Assembly (NCBI GenBank): GCA_002256485.1
Contig: NNSG01000003.1
Span: 186,001 to 250,000 of the forward strand
DNA length: 64,000 nt
DNA from: Fidelibacterota bacterium 408169
GTDB taxonomy: Bacteria; Fidelibacterota; Marinisomatia; Marinisomatales; TCS55
Direction of reading: 5' to 3'
Below are positions 17,936 to 27,076 of the stretch, piece after piece; the stretch's first letter is position 1, and the number at the start of each line of letters is the position of its first letter. The position numbers and the translations under genes were made by a program. The notes under the pieces were generated by a model, which saw only the letters and a program-made list of their open reading frames with translations, did no database searches and was not told where the DNA came from.

Positions 17936-18642
17936 TCTTGGAGAATATCCAAGGCATTTTGCGCTGCTGACTGTTCTGCAGACTTTTTTTCCATCCCAAT
18001 CCCAGACGGATATATTTCATCACCTATTTTAACATGAACCTCAAATAATTTCTGGTGATCCGGACCGGATACATCTGAAATTAGAAATTTTGGATTATCA
18101 TAATTTTTTGCATGGCAGTATTCGATTAACAGACCCTTATAATTCACCGATTTCCATGCTTCTGTTCTGTGCTGCCAAATTGTTTTCATAATGAGGTTCT
18201 TGGCAGGTTTTATACCACCATCCAAGTAAACAGCACCTATTAAGGATTCGTATAAGTTAGCTAATTGTTTAATGGCAACTTTATCATTATTCAAATTCAC
18301 AGTGTGTTCTACATTAAAATTATCCAGAAGATTCAACAAGGAACCCATGGATGCTAAAAATGAACGTTGTACAAGGGAAGAACGTTTTTGAGTCAGTAAT
18401 CCTTCATCTCCTTCAGGAAATTCCTTCATCAATTCTTCACTGACAATAATATCTATTACTGCATCTCCAAGAAATTCAAGACGCTCGTAATTGTACTTTG
18501 GGTTTGCGCTTTTGGAACGGTGGGTAAATGCTTGATAGAGATATGTATAATCTCTAAACGTATAGTCTATTTGCTTTTCGAGTGAAGTGTATGTGGAAGA
18601 TTTTCTAAAAAATAGTTGTTTTAGCGACTTAAACATCGCCAT
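17932..18642 (-). CDS. rnc: Ribonuclease III
   Basis: A 236-residue double-strand-specific endoribonuclease that processes rRNA precursors and other duplex RNA. The signature 'ERLEFLGDAVID' is at about 53-64, and the second acidic site is in 'YESLIGAVYLDGG'. A C-terminal dsRNA-binding domain runs from 'NYKGLLIEYCHAK' to 'KKSAEQSAAQNALDIL'. I place the start at the ATG at 18642, one base after the fabF stop; extending to 18702 would overlap fabF by about 60 bases with non-homologous residues. Location after fabF is the common order in many bacteria. Confidence 0.93.
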   Translation of the reverse strand: MAMFKSLKQLFFRKSSTYTSLEKQIDYTFRDYTYLYQAFTHRSKSANPKYNYERLEFLGDAVIDIIVSEELMKEFPEGDEGLLTQKRSSLVQRSFLASMGSLLNLLDNFNVEHTVNLNNDKVAIKQLANLYESLIGAVYLDGGIKPAKNLIMKTIWQHRTEAWKSVNYKGLLIEYCHAKNYDNPKFLISDVSGPDHQKLFEVHVKIGDEIYPSGIGMEKKSAEQSAAQNALDILQD

Positions 18643-18643
18643 A

Positions 18644-19891
18644 CTAATCGTTCCATGATCGAAACACCAATACAGCATTGTGGCCGCCAAAACCAAATGC
18701 ATTCATCATCACAGTGCTGCATTCCAAATCTTGTGATTTATTTGGTACATAATCCAAATCGCATTCCGGGTCTGGAGTTGTATAATTAATCGTGGGGGGA
18801 ATTTTATTATCTTGAAGTGCTTTTACGCAGGCAACGGCAGCAATGGCACCACTAGCGCCTAAAAGATGCCCCGTCATTGATTTTGTAGAGCTCACTTTCA
18901 ACTTTTCAGCATGAGTACCAAAAACAGTTCGAATTGCAGCCGATTCAGATTTGTCGTTGAATGGTGTAGATGTTCCGTGAGCATTGATATAATTTATTTC
19001 AGCTGGTTGAGCTTCTGCATCAGCAAGAGCATGTGTTATAGCTTTTACCGCTCCTGCGCCTCCTTCAGCTGGTTGAGTGATATGAAATGCATCATCCGTA
19101 GCCCCATAACCTGCAATTTCTGCCAGAATGTTGGCACCCCGCGCCTGAGCGTGATCCAAGGATTCAAGTATAATCATACCTGCACCTTCGCCAAGTACAA
19201 AACCGTCCCTGTCCTTATCAAAGGGTCTACTGGCTTTTTCCGGATCATTATTATGAGAAGCTGAAAGTGCTTTCATATTCCCAAAACCGGCAATGGTCAT
19301 GGGTGTGACCGATGCTTCACTTCCACCGGTAATCATTAGATCTGATTCACCATATTGTATTTTACGAAATGCTTGACCGATTGCATCAGATCCGGAAGAA
19401 CAGGCAGAAACAACAGTGTAATTTGCTCCACGTAATCCAAATTTAATTGCAATCTGTCCCGCAGCAATATTTGCAATCATTTTAGGTACAAAAAAAGGAG
19501 AAATGCGTCGAACTCCTCTTTTCTGTAATACCTTATGTTGGTCTTCTAGGGTTTGAATACCACCCACACCACTACCGATTACTACACCAAACCGATCGAG
19601 GTCAATTGTATTTAAATCCAATCCGGATTTGGTAATTGCCTCAGTAGCTGTTACCAGGCCATAAATGGAAAATGGATCAAGCTTCCTAAGTTCTTTTCTA
19701 TCGAAATAGTCTTCTGCATTGAAATCTGATAATTCGCCCGCAATTTTAACACTGAAATCTTCTGTGTCAAAATACGTAACCTTCTGAATTCCACTCTTCC
19801 CGGCTAAAAGTCCGGACCAGAAATCGGCAACGGAGTTGCCGTTGGGAGTCAAAGCTCCTAAACCGGTAATGACGACTCGACGTTTAAGCAT
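18644..19891 (-). CDS. fabF: 3-oxoacyl-ACP synthase II
   Basis: A 415-residue condensing enzyme (KAS II) elongating acyl-ACP with malonyl-ACP in type II fatty acid synthesis. The catalytic triad is visible: Cys164 in 'SACSSGSDA', His305 in 'NAHGTSTP' and His342 in 'SMTGHLLGA'. Glycine-rich 'GFGGHNA' closes the protein. It lies 3 bases after acpP and is followed directly by rnc. Length and all motifs are standard. Confidence 0.95.
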   Translation of the reverse strand: MLKRRVVITGLGALTPNGNSVADFWSGLLAGKSGIQKVTYFDTEDFSVKIAGELSDFNAEDYFDRKELRKLDPFSIYGLVTATEAITKSGLDLNTIDLDRFGVVIGSGVGGIQTLEDQHKVLQKRGVRRISPFFVPKMIANIAAGQIAIKFGLRGANYTVVSACSSGSDAIGQAFRKIQYGESDLMITGGSEASVTPMTIAGFGNMKALSASHNNDPEKASRPFDKDRDGFVLGEGAGMIILESLDHAQARGANILAEIAGYGATDDAFHITQPAEGGAGAVKAITHALADAEAQPAEINYINAHGTSTPFNDKSESAAIRTVFGTHAEKLKVSSTKSMTGHLLGASGAIAAVACVKALQDNKIPPTINYTTPDPECDLDYVPNKSQDLECSTVMMNAFGFGGHNAVLVFRSWND

Positions 19892-19894
19892 TAT

Positions 19895-20128
19895 TTATGA
19901 TTTGCTATCGATATACTCTACAGCTTTTCCGACAGTCGTGATGTTTTCAGCGTCTTCGTCGGGAATTTCGATGCCAAACTCTTCTTCGAGCTGCATAATT
20001 AGTTCGACAGTGTCAAGAGAATCGGCACCAAGATCATCCATAAAATGTGCATCTTCTGTTATTTGACTCTCTTCAACGCCAAGTTTATCCATGACGACTT
20101 CTTTTACTTTATCCAGTGTTGCTGACAT
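19895..20128 (-). CDS. acpP: Acyl carrier protein
   Basis: A 77-residue strongly acidic protein carrying acyl chains on 4'-phosphopantetheine. The attachment site is Ser37 in '[11 protein letters not shown]'. The helix II recognition region '[19 protein letters not shown]' is typical. It sits between fabG and fabF as usual, with a ribosome-binding site (aaggag) a few bases upstream of the ATG. Confidence 0.96.
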   Translation of the reverse strand: MSATLDKVKEVVMDKLGVEESQITEDAHFMDDLGADSLDTVELIMQLEEEFGIEIPDEDAENITTVGKAVEYIDSKS

Positions 20129-20142
20129 GTGTTTCTCCTTTA

Positions 20143-20877
20143 TTAAGTCATAACAATACCGCCATCAACGGCGATCGTTTGTCCAGTTATATAACCGGAC
20201 TTATCCGATGCGAGGAATAATGCCATATGTGCAATATCCTCCGGATTTCCTATCCGGCCCAGTGGTATTTGATTTTTCAAATCCTCTTTTACAGTATCGC
20301 TTAATTCATCGGTCATATCCGTAGCAATATAGCCCGGTGCGATGCAATTGACCGTTATCCCTCGAGAGGATAATTCTTTAGCGGTTGATTTTGTTAGCCC
20401 TATCAGACCTGCTTTGGATGCGGCATAATTGGCTTGCCCTGCATTACCGGTTAGACCCACGACTGAGGAAATATTAATGATCCGCCCCGATTTCTGCTTC
20501 ATCATGGTTCGAGTCACTGCCTTAATACCGTTAAATGCACCTTTCAAATTTATATCCAGTACTATATTCCAATCTTCATCTTTCATACGCATGATCAATC
20601 CATCCCTTGTAATTCCAGCATTGTTGACTAGTATATCCATTTGACCATATTCTTCTACAACTTTTTTAATCAGTTCAGAAAACTTTTCTGATGAAGACAC
20701 ATCACAAGCTGCTGCAGATGCACTTGGAAGAGAATCTGCTACTGCTTGAACATCATGTTCATTACGGCTCACGCACACCACATGAGCACCTGCATTCGCA
20801 AAAACTGTGGCAATGGATTTCCCTATACCCCGGGAAGCACCTGTAACCAAAGCAATTTTACTTTGCAGATCAAGCAT
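20143..20877 (-). CDS. fabG: 3-oxoacyl-ACP reductase
   Basis: A 244-residue short-chain dehydrogenase reducing 3-oxoacyl-ACP with NADPH. The cofactor loop '[10 protein letters not shown]' (12-21), 'NNAG' (85-88) and the catalytic Ser138, Tyr151 and Lys155 ('YAASKAG') are all present. The C-terminal '[13 protein letters not shown]' is family-typical. Its start overlaps the end of fabD by 8 bases, indicating translational coupling. Confidence 0.95.
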   Translation of the reverse strand: MLDLQSKIALVTGASRGIGKSIATVFANAGAHVVCVSRNEHDVQAVADSLPSASAAACDVSSSEKFSELIKKVVEEYGQMDILVNNAGITRDGLIMRMKDEDWNIVLDINLKGAFNGIKAVTRTMMKQKSGRIINISSVVGLTGNAGQANYAASKAGLIGLTKSTAKELSSRGITVNCIAPGYIATDMTDELSDTVKEDLKNQIPLGRIGNPEDIAHMALFLASDKSGYITGQTIAVDGGIVMT

Positions 20878-21778
20878 TTCCTATTTGCTCCCAGTTTTCT
20901 ACACCACTGGTTACCAACGAACGATCTATCCGCTTGCATAATCCTTGAAGAACTCGACCCGTACCTATTTCCATAAAATGATCAACTCCATTGGTAGCCA
21001 TATTTAAAATAGTTTGACTCCATAAAACAGGTCTTTCTAGCTGCGAGATCATTGCATCCTTAATTTCATCAGTTTGTGTGATCGGATCAGCAGAAACATT
21101 GCTATAAACAGGAATCATTGAATCCATAATTTCGATTGAATCTATCATTTCTGCAAGCTGTTCCCTAGCACTTGTCATCAAGGGTGAGTGAAAAGCACCG
21201 CTTACCTTCAAAGGTATTACCATCCTTGCGCCTTTTTCCTTAGCTGAATTCATCGCTGAATTTACAGCATCTATTTCGCCAGATATAACAACTTGACCCG
21301 GAGAATTAAAATTAGCAGGAACGACAATTTCAGTTATATTTTCAGTTATATTTTGCACAGATTCATCATCCAATCCAATGATAGCTGCCATTGTACCGGG
21401 TTGCTCTTCGCCTGATTTTTGCATACTGTTGGCTCTGACTTTTACGAGCTTCAATCCTGTTTCAAAATCATATGCTCCTGCGAGAGCATAAGCTGAATAT
21501 TCTCCTAGACTATGCCCTGCTGCACTTGTAGGTTTTATTCCATTTTCCAAAAGTATTTTACCAATAATGACAGAAACGATATACAAAGCAGGTTGTGTAT
21601 ATTGTGTTTGTTTAAGTGTTTCTTCCGGACCGTTGAACATAATATCCTGAATATCAACACCTAGAATTTCATTTGCTGTTTCGAAGTAAGATATTGCCAA
21701 GTTCGAATTTTCAAATAGGTCCTGACCCATCCCTACTTTTTGTGATCCTTGCCCAGGACAAAGAAAAGCTAATTCCAT
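20870..21778 (-). CDS. fabD: Malonyl-CoA:ACP transacylase
   Basis: A 302-residue enzyme loading malonyl groups on ACP. It has 'FLCPGQGSQKVGMG' at the N-terminus, the nucleophile Ser90 in 'GHSLGEYSA', and the partner His in 'VSGAFHSPLM' near residue 200. The start codon overlaps the fabH stop by one base. All family motifs are present. Confidence 0.95.
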   Translation of the reverse strand: MELAFLCPGQGSQKVGMGQDLFENSNLAISYFETANEILGVDIQDIMFNGPEETLKQTQYTQPALYIVSVIIGKILLENGIKPTSAAGHSLGEYSAYALAGAYDFETGLKLVKVRANSMQKSGEEQPGTMAAIIGLDDESVQNITENITEIVVPANFNSPGQVVISGEIDAVNSAMNSAKEKGARMVIPLKVSGAFHSPLMTSAREQLAEMIDSIEIMDSMIPVYSNVSADPITQTDEIKDAMISQLERPVLWSQTILNMATNGVDHFMEIGTGRVLQGLCKRIDRSLVTSGVENWEQIGNA

Positions 21779-22764
21779 TAAACATTCCCCCAGCGAATTA
21801 ACATACTACCCCAAGTAAATCCTCCTCCAAAGGCAGCTAATAATAAAAGATCGTCTTTAGCCAACCGACTCATTTCTACAGCTTCATCTATTGCGATTGG
21901 AATAGTTCCCGCTGTTGTATTTCCGTAACGGTTTATATTGACAAATACTTGATCTTCATGCAGTTCACAACGCTTTGCAGTTGCATCAATAATTCGCTTA
22001 TTTGCCTGGTGAGGAATAAATAATTTTATATCATCACCACTTAATCCATTTTTATCCATAATCTCTTTGCTGACATCAGCCATATTTTTTACAGCAAATT
22101 TGAAAACTGTTTTACCATCTTGCATAACATAGTGCATCTTTTTATCGATAGTATCTTTGGAAGCTGGTTGAACACTTCCACCTGCTGGAACATTTAAGTA
22201 TTTACTTCCACTCCCATCTGTATACAGAATTGAATCCAATACACCAATGTGATTATCACTTTGTTCTAATAGAACACCCCCTCCACCATCACCAAAAATT
22301 ATGCATGTGTTTCTATCAGCATAATTGATGATTGAGCTCATGGTATCGGCTCCAATAACAATAACATTTTTATATTTACCCGATTCGATCATTTTAGCTC
22401 CGGTTTCCATGGCGTAAACAAATCCCGTACACGCTGCAACAATATCAAACCCCCAGGCATTTACAGCGCCGATTTTATCCTGGATCATTGCAGCCGTCGA
22501 AACGACAAGATAATCAGGAGTACTGGTTGCGACTAAAATTAAATCAATATCTTCTGCTGATTTACCGGAACGAGCTAAAAGTTGATCAGCTATTTTCTTT
22601 CCCATATCGGATGTGGCTTCACCTTCTGCCACAAGGTGTCTTTTTTCAATACCTGTTCGTGATCTGATCCATTCATCCGTAGTATCTACCATTTTTTCTA
22701 AATCTTGATTAGATAAAGTACGTTTGGGCAAATATCGGGCTGTGGCTGTTATTTTAGCTTTCAA
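21778..22764 (-). CDS. fabH: 3-oxoacyl-ACP synthase III
   Basis: A 328-residue initiating condensing enzyme joining an acyl-CoA starter to malonyl-ACP. The triad is Cys112 in 'AACTGFVYA', His252 in 'FIPHQANKRI' and Asn282 in 'NRYGNTTAG'. The dimer loop 'RTGIEKRHL' is typical. It overlaps plsX by ATGA (22761-22764). Starter preference (acetyl or branched) cannot be judged. Confidence 0.95.
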   Translation of the reverse strand: MKAKITATARYLPKRTLSNQDLEKMVDTTDEWIRSRTGIEKRHLVAEGEATSDMGKKIADQLLARSGKSAEDIDLILVATSTPDYLVVSTAAMIQDKIGAVNAWGFDIVAACTGFVYAMETGAKMIESGKYKNVIVIGADTMSSIINYADRNTCIIFGDGGGGVLLEQSDNHIGVLDSILYTDGSGSKYLNVPAGGSVQPASKDTIDKKMHYVMQDGKTVFKFAVKNMADVSKEIMDKNGLSGDDIKLFIPHQANKRIIDATAKRCELHEDQVFVNINRYGNTTAGTIPIAIDEAVEMSRLAKDDLLLLAAFGGGFTWGSMLIRWGNV

Positions 22765-23765
22765 TGGGAATTATTCTCCAAATGATCCGCCAATCCGATT
22801 TGAATATCTGTAATTAGTTTTTCATCCACACATTTTTTAGCCAATGATATAGAATTTTTGATAGCCTTGGAATTTGAACTGCCATGGGCAATTATACATA
22901 CTCCATTAACACCCAAAAGTGGAGAACCGCCATGTTCTTCATAATCATATTGGCTGTTTATAGATTTTAGAACAGGAGAAAGTATTTTAGCTCCCATTTT
23001 ATAAGACAGTTTTTCATCAATCTTATTTTTCACCATTTCACTGAACAAACTGATCCAGCCTTCAGCAAATTTGATGAGTGTATTTCCAACGAATCCGTCA
23101 CAAATGAGAACATCCGCTTCAGATGTTAAAATATTTCTGCTTTCAACGTTTCCAATAAATGACGGGAATTCCTTTTTTAATAAATCGTATGCTTGACGGT
23201 ATAATTCACTCCCTTTTCCCGGTTCAGTTCCTATGTTAATCAAGCCAATCTTGGGATTCTTGATTTTTTCCACATGATCCAAATACAGAGATGCCATAAT
23301 AGCAAATTGCATTAAATGGTGGGGTTTTGCATCGGGATTTGCACCAACATCACATAAAATTTTACCACCTTTGTCCGTGGGAATATAAGCACCCAATGCG
23401 GGCCGTTTAGCACCTTCAATCCTACCCAATGTTAATATAGCCGATGAAAGAACAGCACCTGTATGTCCGGCACTAACAAACGCATCTACAATGCCATCTT
23501 TTAATAATTCGACACCTTTCACCAACGATGAATCAGGTTTATCTTTTAACACCCTGGATCCTTTATCATGCATTGTTACAACCTGGGTAGATGGTATCAA
23601 ATGAATGTGGTTCGGATGAGGTGTAGGAAGAAAATTCTTTAATAAGTCATCATTCCCAACAAGGTATAATTCCAGTGAATTATCAACCTTTAAAGCATCG
23701 AGAGCACCATGTACAGCTGCCTCGGGTGCGAAATCTCCACCCATGGCATCTAATGCTATTTTCAT
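22761..23765 (-). CDS. plsX: Phosphate acyltransferase PlsX
   Basis: A 334-residue enzyme making acyl-phosphate from acyl-ACP, the entry step of PlsX/PlsY phospholipid synthesis. It begins 'MKIALDAMGGDFAPEAAV' and has 'SAGHTGAVLSSAI', 'CDVGANPDAKP' and 'CDGFVGNTLIKFAEG', all family hallmarks. It is 9 bases downstream of rpmF, the usual rpmF-plsX-fabH order, which couples ribosome and membrane growth in many bacteria. Confidence 0.95.
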   Translation of the reverse strand: MKIALDAMGGDFAPEAAVHGALDALKVDNSLELYLVGNDDLLKNFLPTPHPNHIHLIPSTQVVTMHDKGSRVLKDKPDSSLVKGVELLKDGIVDAFVSAGHTGAVLSSAILTLGRIEGAKRPALGAYIPTDKGGKILCDVGANPDAKPHHLMQFAIMASLYLDHVEKIKNPKIGLINIGTEPGKGSELYRQAYDLLKKEFPSFIGNVESRNILTSEADVLICDGFVGNTLIKFAEGWISLFSEMVKNKIDEKLSYKMGAKILSPVLKSINSQYDYEEHGGSPLLGVNGVCIIAHGSSNSKAIKNSISLAKKCVDEKLITDIQIGLADHLENNSH

Positions 23766-23774
23766 AAAGGTATA

Positions 23775-23954
23775 TTAATCCGTTGCTGAAACAACAGGAC
23801 GACCGCGGTAATATCCGCAATTGGGACAGGCGCGGTGGGGTAATTTTGCTTGACTGCACTGTGGGCAGTTAGTTGTTTGCACATGGCCCGCTTTATAATG
23901 TGTGCGGCGTTTTCTGCCTCGAGCTTTAGATAGACGTGTTTTTGGTAATGCCAT
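23775..23954 (-). CDS. rpmF: 50S ribosomal protein L32
   Basis: A 59-residue basic protein, shorter than the usual ORF cut-off. It starts 'MALPKTRLSKARGRKRRTHY' and contains two CxxC pairs ('CPQC' and 'CPNC'), so it is the zinc-binding form of L32. It lies between the yceD-family gene and plsX as in many bacteria. The ATG is at 23954 and the TAA at 23777-23775. Confidence 0.96.
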   Translation of the reverse strand: MALPKTRLSKARGRKRRTHYKAGHVQTTNCPQCSQAKLPHRACPNCGYYRGRPVVSATD

Positions 23955-23981
23955 ATTTACTCCAAATTTTCCATTTTTATA

Positions 23982-24476
23982 TCAATTTATATTTTTCAAA
24001 ACTTCCCAGTTAAACGATTGTGTTTCCTGCATACAACCACAATCCATTTTATTCTTGTTGCATCCACAAGAAGAACATAGTCCTTTGCAATCTTTTGTGC
24101 ATAGTTTTTTTAAAGGCCGATCCAATAATACATATTCTGCAAGAACCGGATTAATATCTACTGCATCATCTTGGTCAGTAAAAAAGATAACATCATGTTC
24201 ATCATTATTAATGAGTTTAACATCACTAGTTAATAAAATCGAAAACTCAACAGTCTGTTTTGAGTCAAAATCGATCAAACATCGATCACAGGATTCACGT
24301 ATTGAAACAGTCATAAATCCTTTTAAGTAATACCCGTTTGGTGCGTGTTCAGAATGAATTGTGCACGTTATTTTATCCTCGGTAAAGGAGACCTTATCCA
24401 AGCCCAAGGAAGAACTGGAAATTTCAAAAAGCTTGTTATTTAGACCGACGTCTAAATCGGTACGAAATATCTTCAT
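23982..24476 (-). CDS. DUF177/YceD family protein (23S rRNA accumulation)
   Basis: A 164-residue protein of the YceD/DUF177 family, required in Escherichia coli and plants for normal 23S rRNA levels. Two Cys features are clear: 'SCDRCLIDF' in the middle and the C-terminal 'LCTKDCKGLCSSCGCNKN' followed by 'DCGC', which together probably bind zinc. Its place just upstream of rpmF and plsX is the standard arrangement. It is the first gene of the - strand lipid cluster; the 67-base gap upstream probably carries the promoter. A stop codon in frame immediately before fixes the ATG at 24476. Confidence 0.88.
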   Translation of the reverse strand: MKIFRTDLDVGLNNKLFEISSSSLGLDKVSFTEDKITCTIHSEHAPNGYYLKGFMTVSIRESCDRCLIDFDSKQTVEFSILLTSDVKLINNDEHDVIFFTDQDDAVDINPVLAEYVLLDRPLKKLCTKDCKGLCSSCGCNKNKMDCGCMQETQSFNWEVLKNIN

Positions 24477-24543
24477 TTTTTAGCGCGGGAAAATACCTCT
24501 TTTCGAAGTCTGTTCATAAGGTTAATTCTTGTTTTAAATAGTC

Positions 24544-25776
24544 TTATTCAGTTGAATTTTCTTCGCTTGAAGTTGTATCATCGCCCGTATCTGTTGAATC
24601 ATTATTTTCTACAGTGTCATCATCGTCTAATGAAAAATCATTTTCATCATCATCTTCAAGATCATCTTCGTCTTTCCGTTCCAAAATATTATCATCATCA
24701 GATTTCTTCTTGAAAATGATAAACATGAGTGTTTCTCCTACCGAACAGATGGAAAGAACATATCCTATGGCAGTCAAAATCAACAAGAAAAGAAAAACAG
24801 CTAATAAAACACCTGCGACTGTTTCTGTACCGGATATTGAAGCCAAATCAGCATTGGTGGGTGTTAAAACACAACCGGATAGATTTGCACAGCATGCGCT
24901 GGTGCAACTAGAGAAACAAGCTGTTAAGCTATTACAAATGCTTGACGGGCAAACAATATTTGACGCATATGCAACTATATTAGCCAGTTTGGTTCCCATA
25001 AACCAGTCACATCCAAAAAAGCTGTTTATTAGATGATAACCAGCTATCCAGAATTTTACAAATATAAATCCTGCGAGCGCTCCAATGGGAATGAGCACAT
25101 GATGATAAAGTATAACTCTCCAAGGTTGTGACCAGGTAATTGAGTAAGAATTGAATACAGTACCCATGGTATCTTCTTCGTAAGCGGCAATAATAGCTGG
25201 AGCATAGAGGAATGAAACAACAAATACAACAGCTGTATAAATAGTAAAAATTGCACCAAAGAAGTATAAGAGATATGGAATTACGAATAAGAATTCGCCC
25301 ACAAATGGAATTTTACCCAACAATGCAAACACGGCTGCAAGTCCAAAGAAAAAGATCAAAATAAAGGCAAAAGATACAGAAGTAAAAACAACCGGATGCC
25401 AATGTTTCCTGGTGTATTTCCATGCATCACCAGATGAATAGAATTCGTCCCCTTTCAGTTGTTTAAACGTAATCCTGGAAACAGCAGTGCAACCAAAATT
25501 AATGGACAATAGTAGTATAATTGAACCAATCCAATATATTAGGTATGCATACCATGGACCGGGATTACCATATAAACATGGATATAGTCCATATTGGCTC
25601 CATGTTTCAGAGAATGTGTAGCCGGCCAAAGCAAAAGAAATGTAGGTTAAAATAAGGTAGTTAGCATAGCCAACTAATAGAGCTTGTACAAATACAAGAA
25701 TCTTTTTTCCGCTCAAGGCTAATCTGGGAGCGCGAAAGATATCTCGAATGTCAAAATGTAATTTCATTGGATCCAC
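24544..25776 (-). CDS. Polytopic membrane protein with Cys-rich loop and acidic tail, unknown function
   Basis: A 410-residue protein I do not recognise. Residues 1-27 include an amphipathic stretch ('FDIRDIFRAPRLALSGKK'). Five to six membrane segments follow at about 27-52, 76-97, 128-152, 160-195, 224-250 and 318-345. Between the last two lies a loop with seven Cys in 27 residues (276, 281, 287, 291, 295, 296, 302), suggesting disulfides or metal binding outside the cytoplasm. The last ~50 residues are Asp/Glu-rich low complexity and probably cytoplasmic and disordered. It starts 15 bases after the SPOR lipoprotein gene, so both may be co-expressed. A second Met at residue 4 is an alternative start. 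Confidence 0.7.
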   Translation of the reverse strand: MDPMKLHFDIRDIFRAPRLALSGKKILVFVQALLVGYANYLILTYISFALAGYTFSETWSQYGLYPCLYGNPGPWYAYLIYWIGSIILLLSINFGCTAVSRITFKQLKGDEFYSSGDAWKYTRKHWHPVVFTSVSFAFILIFFFGLAAVFALLGKIPFVGEFLFVIPYLLYFFGAIFTIYTAVVFVVSFLYAPAIIAAYEEDTMGTVFNSYSITWSQPWRVILYHHVLIPIGALAGFIFVKFWIAGYHLINSFFGCDWFMGTKLANIVAYASNIVCPSSICNSLTACFSSCTSACCANLSGCVLTPTNADLASISGTETVAGVLLAVFLFLLILTAIGYVLSICSVGETLMFIIFKKKSDDDNILERKDEDDLEDDDENDFSLDDDDTVENNDSTDTGDDTTSSEENSTE

Positions 25777-25791
25777 GGTTTTTCTCCTTCT

Positions 25792-26589
25792 TTATTCTTC
25801 ATAGCGGACATAATCCACCCAAGTGGATGTTCCGCGTGATTTTGAAATAGATTGTGCAACTGTGAGTGCCGTTGGACGGCTATCATAACTTCCCACACGA
25901 ACTCGAAACCAGACTTCGTCTGTTTCCTTAAAATAGGCTTTCTGGATATACGCATCAAACCCATTGTCTATCAATTCTGCTGCTATAATTTCAGCATCAG
26001 CTAATAATCTTTTTGAAACAACTTGGATTGTAAACCTGCCTTCATTTTTTGGAATTTGCAAACCGCGTTGAATAGGTTTTGGTTTTGAAGGTGCAGAAGT
26101 TTTTACTTCAACGTCTTCGTTTATTTTTTCAATATTTTCCATTGCAGGGGCAACTTCTGTTATCTCCGGGACTTCAGCAATTGTATCTTCGGAAGCTGTT
26201 TCCTCCTCAAACCACTCTCTATCATTATCATCTTCATACCATTCAGGCTCAGTCTGTTCGACTGTATTAATCGGAACTGCTTCACCTTGCTCTACAGAAA
26301 TTACAAATGATTGTAACGCCAATTCATCGCCGTATTGGACGACTTTTACTTCCAATATATAATCACCGGGAGCGTCAGGAATAAATGAAACAATCGAATG
26401 CTGATCATTATAGCTAAAATTATCTATTCCCAGCATTGAAGCATCAGGTTGTTCAGTGACGATCCAGATATAGTCCAAATCATCACTATCTTCAGAGATT
26501 TCTGCATTTAGTGAAATAGCTTCGCCAGTTCTGCCGGTTAATCCTTCTTTCCCACATGCTGTGATGAGCAAAGTTGAGAAGAGCGCCAA
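25792..26589 (-). CDS. SPOR-domain lipoprotein
   Basis: A predicted lipoprotein: lipobox 'LITAC' is followed by a PKD-like beta domain (about residues 20-100), an acidic Glu/Pro linker, and a C-terminal SPOR domain ('RFTIQVVSKRLLADAEIIAAEL' in part, then 'VWFRVRVGSYDSRPTA'). SPOR domains bind denuded septal peptidoglycan, so a place at the division site is likely. The coordinates use the TTG at 26589, but the frame stays open upstream. A CTG at 26622 lies 7 bases after a perfect aaggag and would give an n-region with Arg ('MFNSRIYN'), making a better lipoprotein signal. The CTG start is therefore my preferred translation start, though unproven. It is between ndk and the Cys-rich membrane protein. 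Confidence 0.8.
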   Translation of the reverse strand: MALFSTLLITACGKEGLTGRTGEAISLNAEISEDSDDLDYIWIVTEQPDASMLGIDNFSYNDQHSIVSFIPDAPGDYILEVKVVQYGDELALQSFVISVEQGEAVPINTVEQTEPEWYEDDNDREWFEEETASEDTIAEVPEITEVAPAMENIEKINEDVEVKTSAPSKPKPIQRGLQIPKNEGRFTIQVVSKRLLADAEIIAAELIDNGFDAYIQKAYFKETDEVWFRVRVGSYDSRPTALTVAQSISKSRGTSTWVDYVRYEE

Positions 26590-26636
26590 AACGCAAATGT
26601 TATATATTCTTGAGTTAAACAGGAAATGTCTCCTTG

Positions 26637-27059
26637 TCAGTAATCCAGAATTTCATTGGAAGTAAAGAAATATGCAATTTCTTTTTGAGCATTCTCATTT
26701 GAGTCTGATCCATGCACAGCATTGTTCTGAATGCTCTCTGCAAAGTCTTTACGAATAGTGCCATCAGAGGCTTCAGCAGGGTTGGTTGCGCCAATCAAGT
26801 TGCGAAATGAATTAACTGCATTTTCTTTCTCTAATGCCATTGGCATACATGGGCCTGATATCATAAAATCCACCAAATCGTTGAAAAATGGTCGTTCGTT
26901 ATGGACAGCATAAAATCCTTCAGCTTTTTCCCGGCTCAATTGCATCAATTGTGCAGCTTTAACCTTAAATCCTGCTTCAATAATTCTATCCATTATTTTT
27001 CCTGTAAAACCATTGCCCACTGCATCAGGTTTTATTATTGCTAATGTTTTATTACTCAC
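26637..27059 (-). CDS. ndk: Nucleoside diphosphate kinase
   Basis: A 140-residue enzyme transferring phosphate between nucleoside triphosphates and diphosphates through a phosphohistidine. The active His116 is in 'NNAVHGSDS', and '[10 protein letters not shown]' opens the protein. Length and fold motifs are standard. It follows sucD by 17 bases; linkage to succinyl-CoA synthetase makes sense because that enzyme yields GTP or ATP. Confidence 0.95.
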   Translation of the reverse strand: MSNKTLAIIKPDAVGNGFTGKIMDRIIEAGFKVKAAQLMQLSREKAEGFYAVHNERPFFNDLVDFMISGPCMPMALEKENAVNSFRNLIGATNPAEASDGTIRKDFAESIQNNAVHGSDSNENAQKEIAYFFTSNEILDY

Positions 27060-27076
27060 TCAAATCTCCTTCGATT

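Noticed and set aside
24614..25036. 140-codon Ser/Lys-rich ORF opposite the Cys-rich membrane protein
   Set aside because: The Ser-rich start is simply the complement of the Asp/Glu-rich tail codons; no independent evidence.
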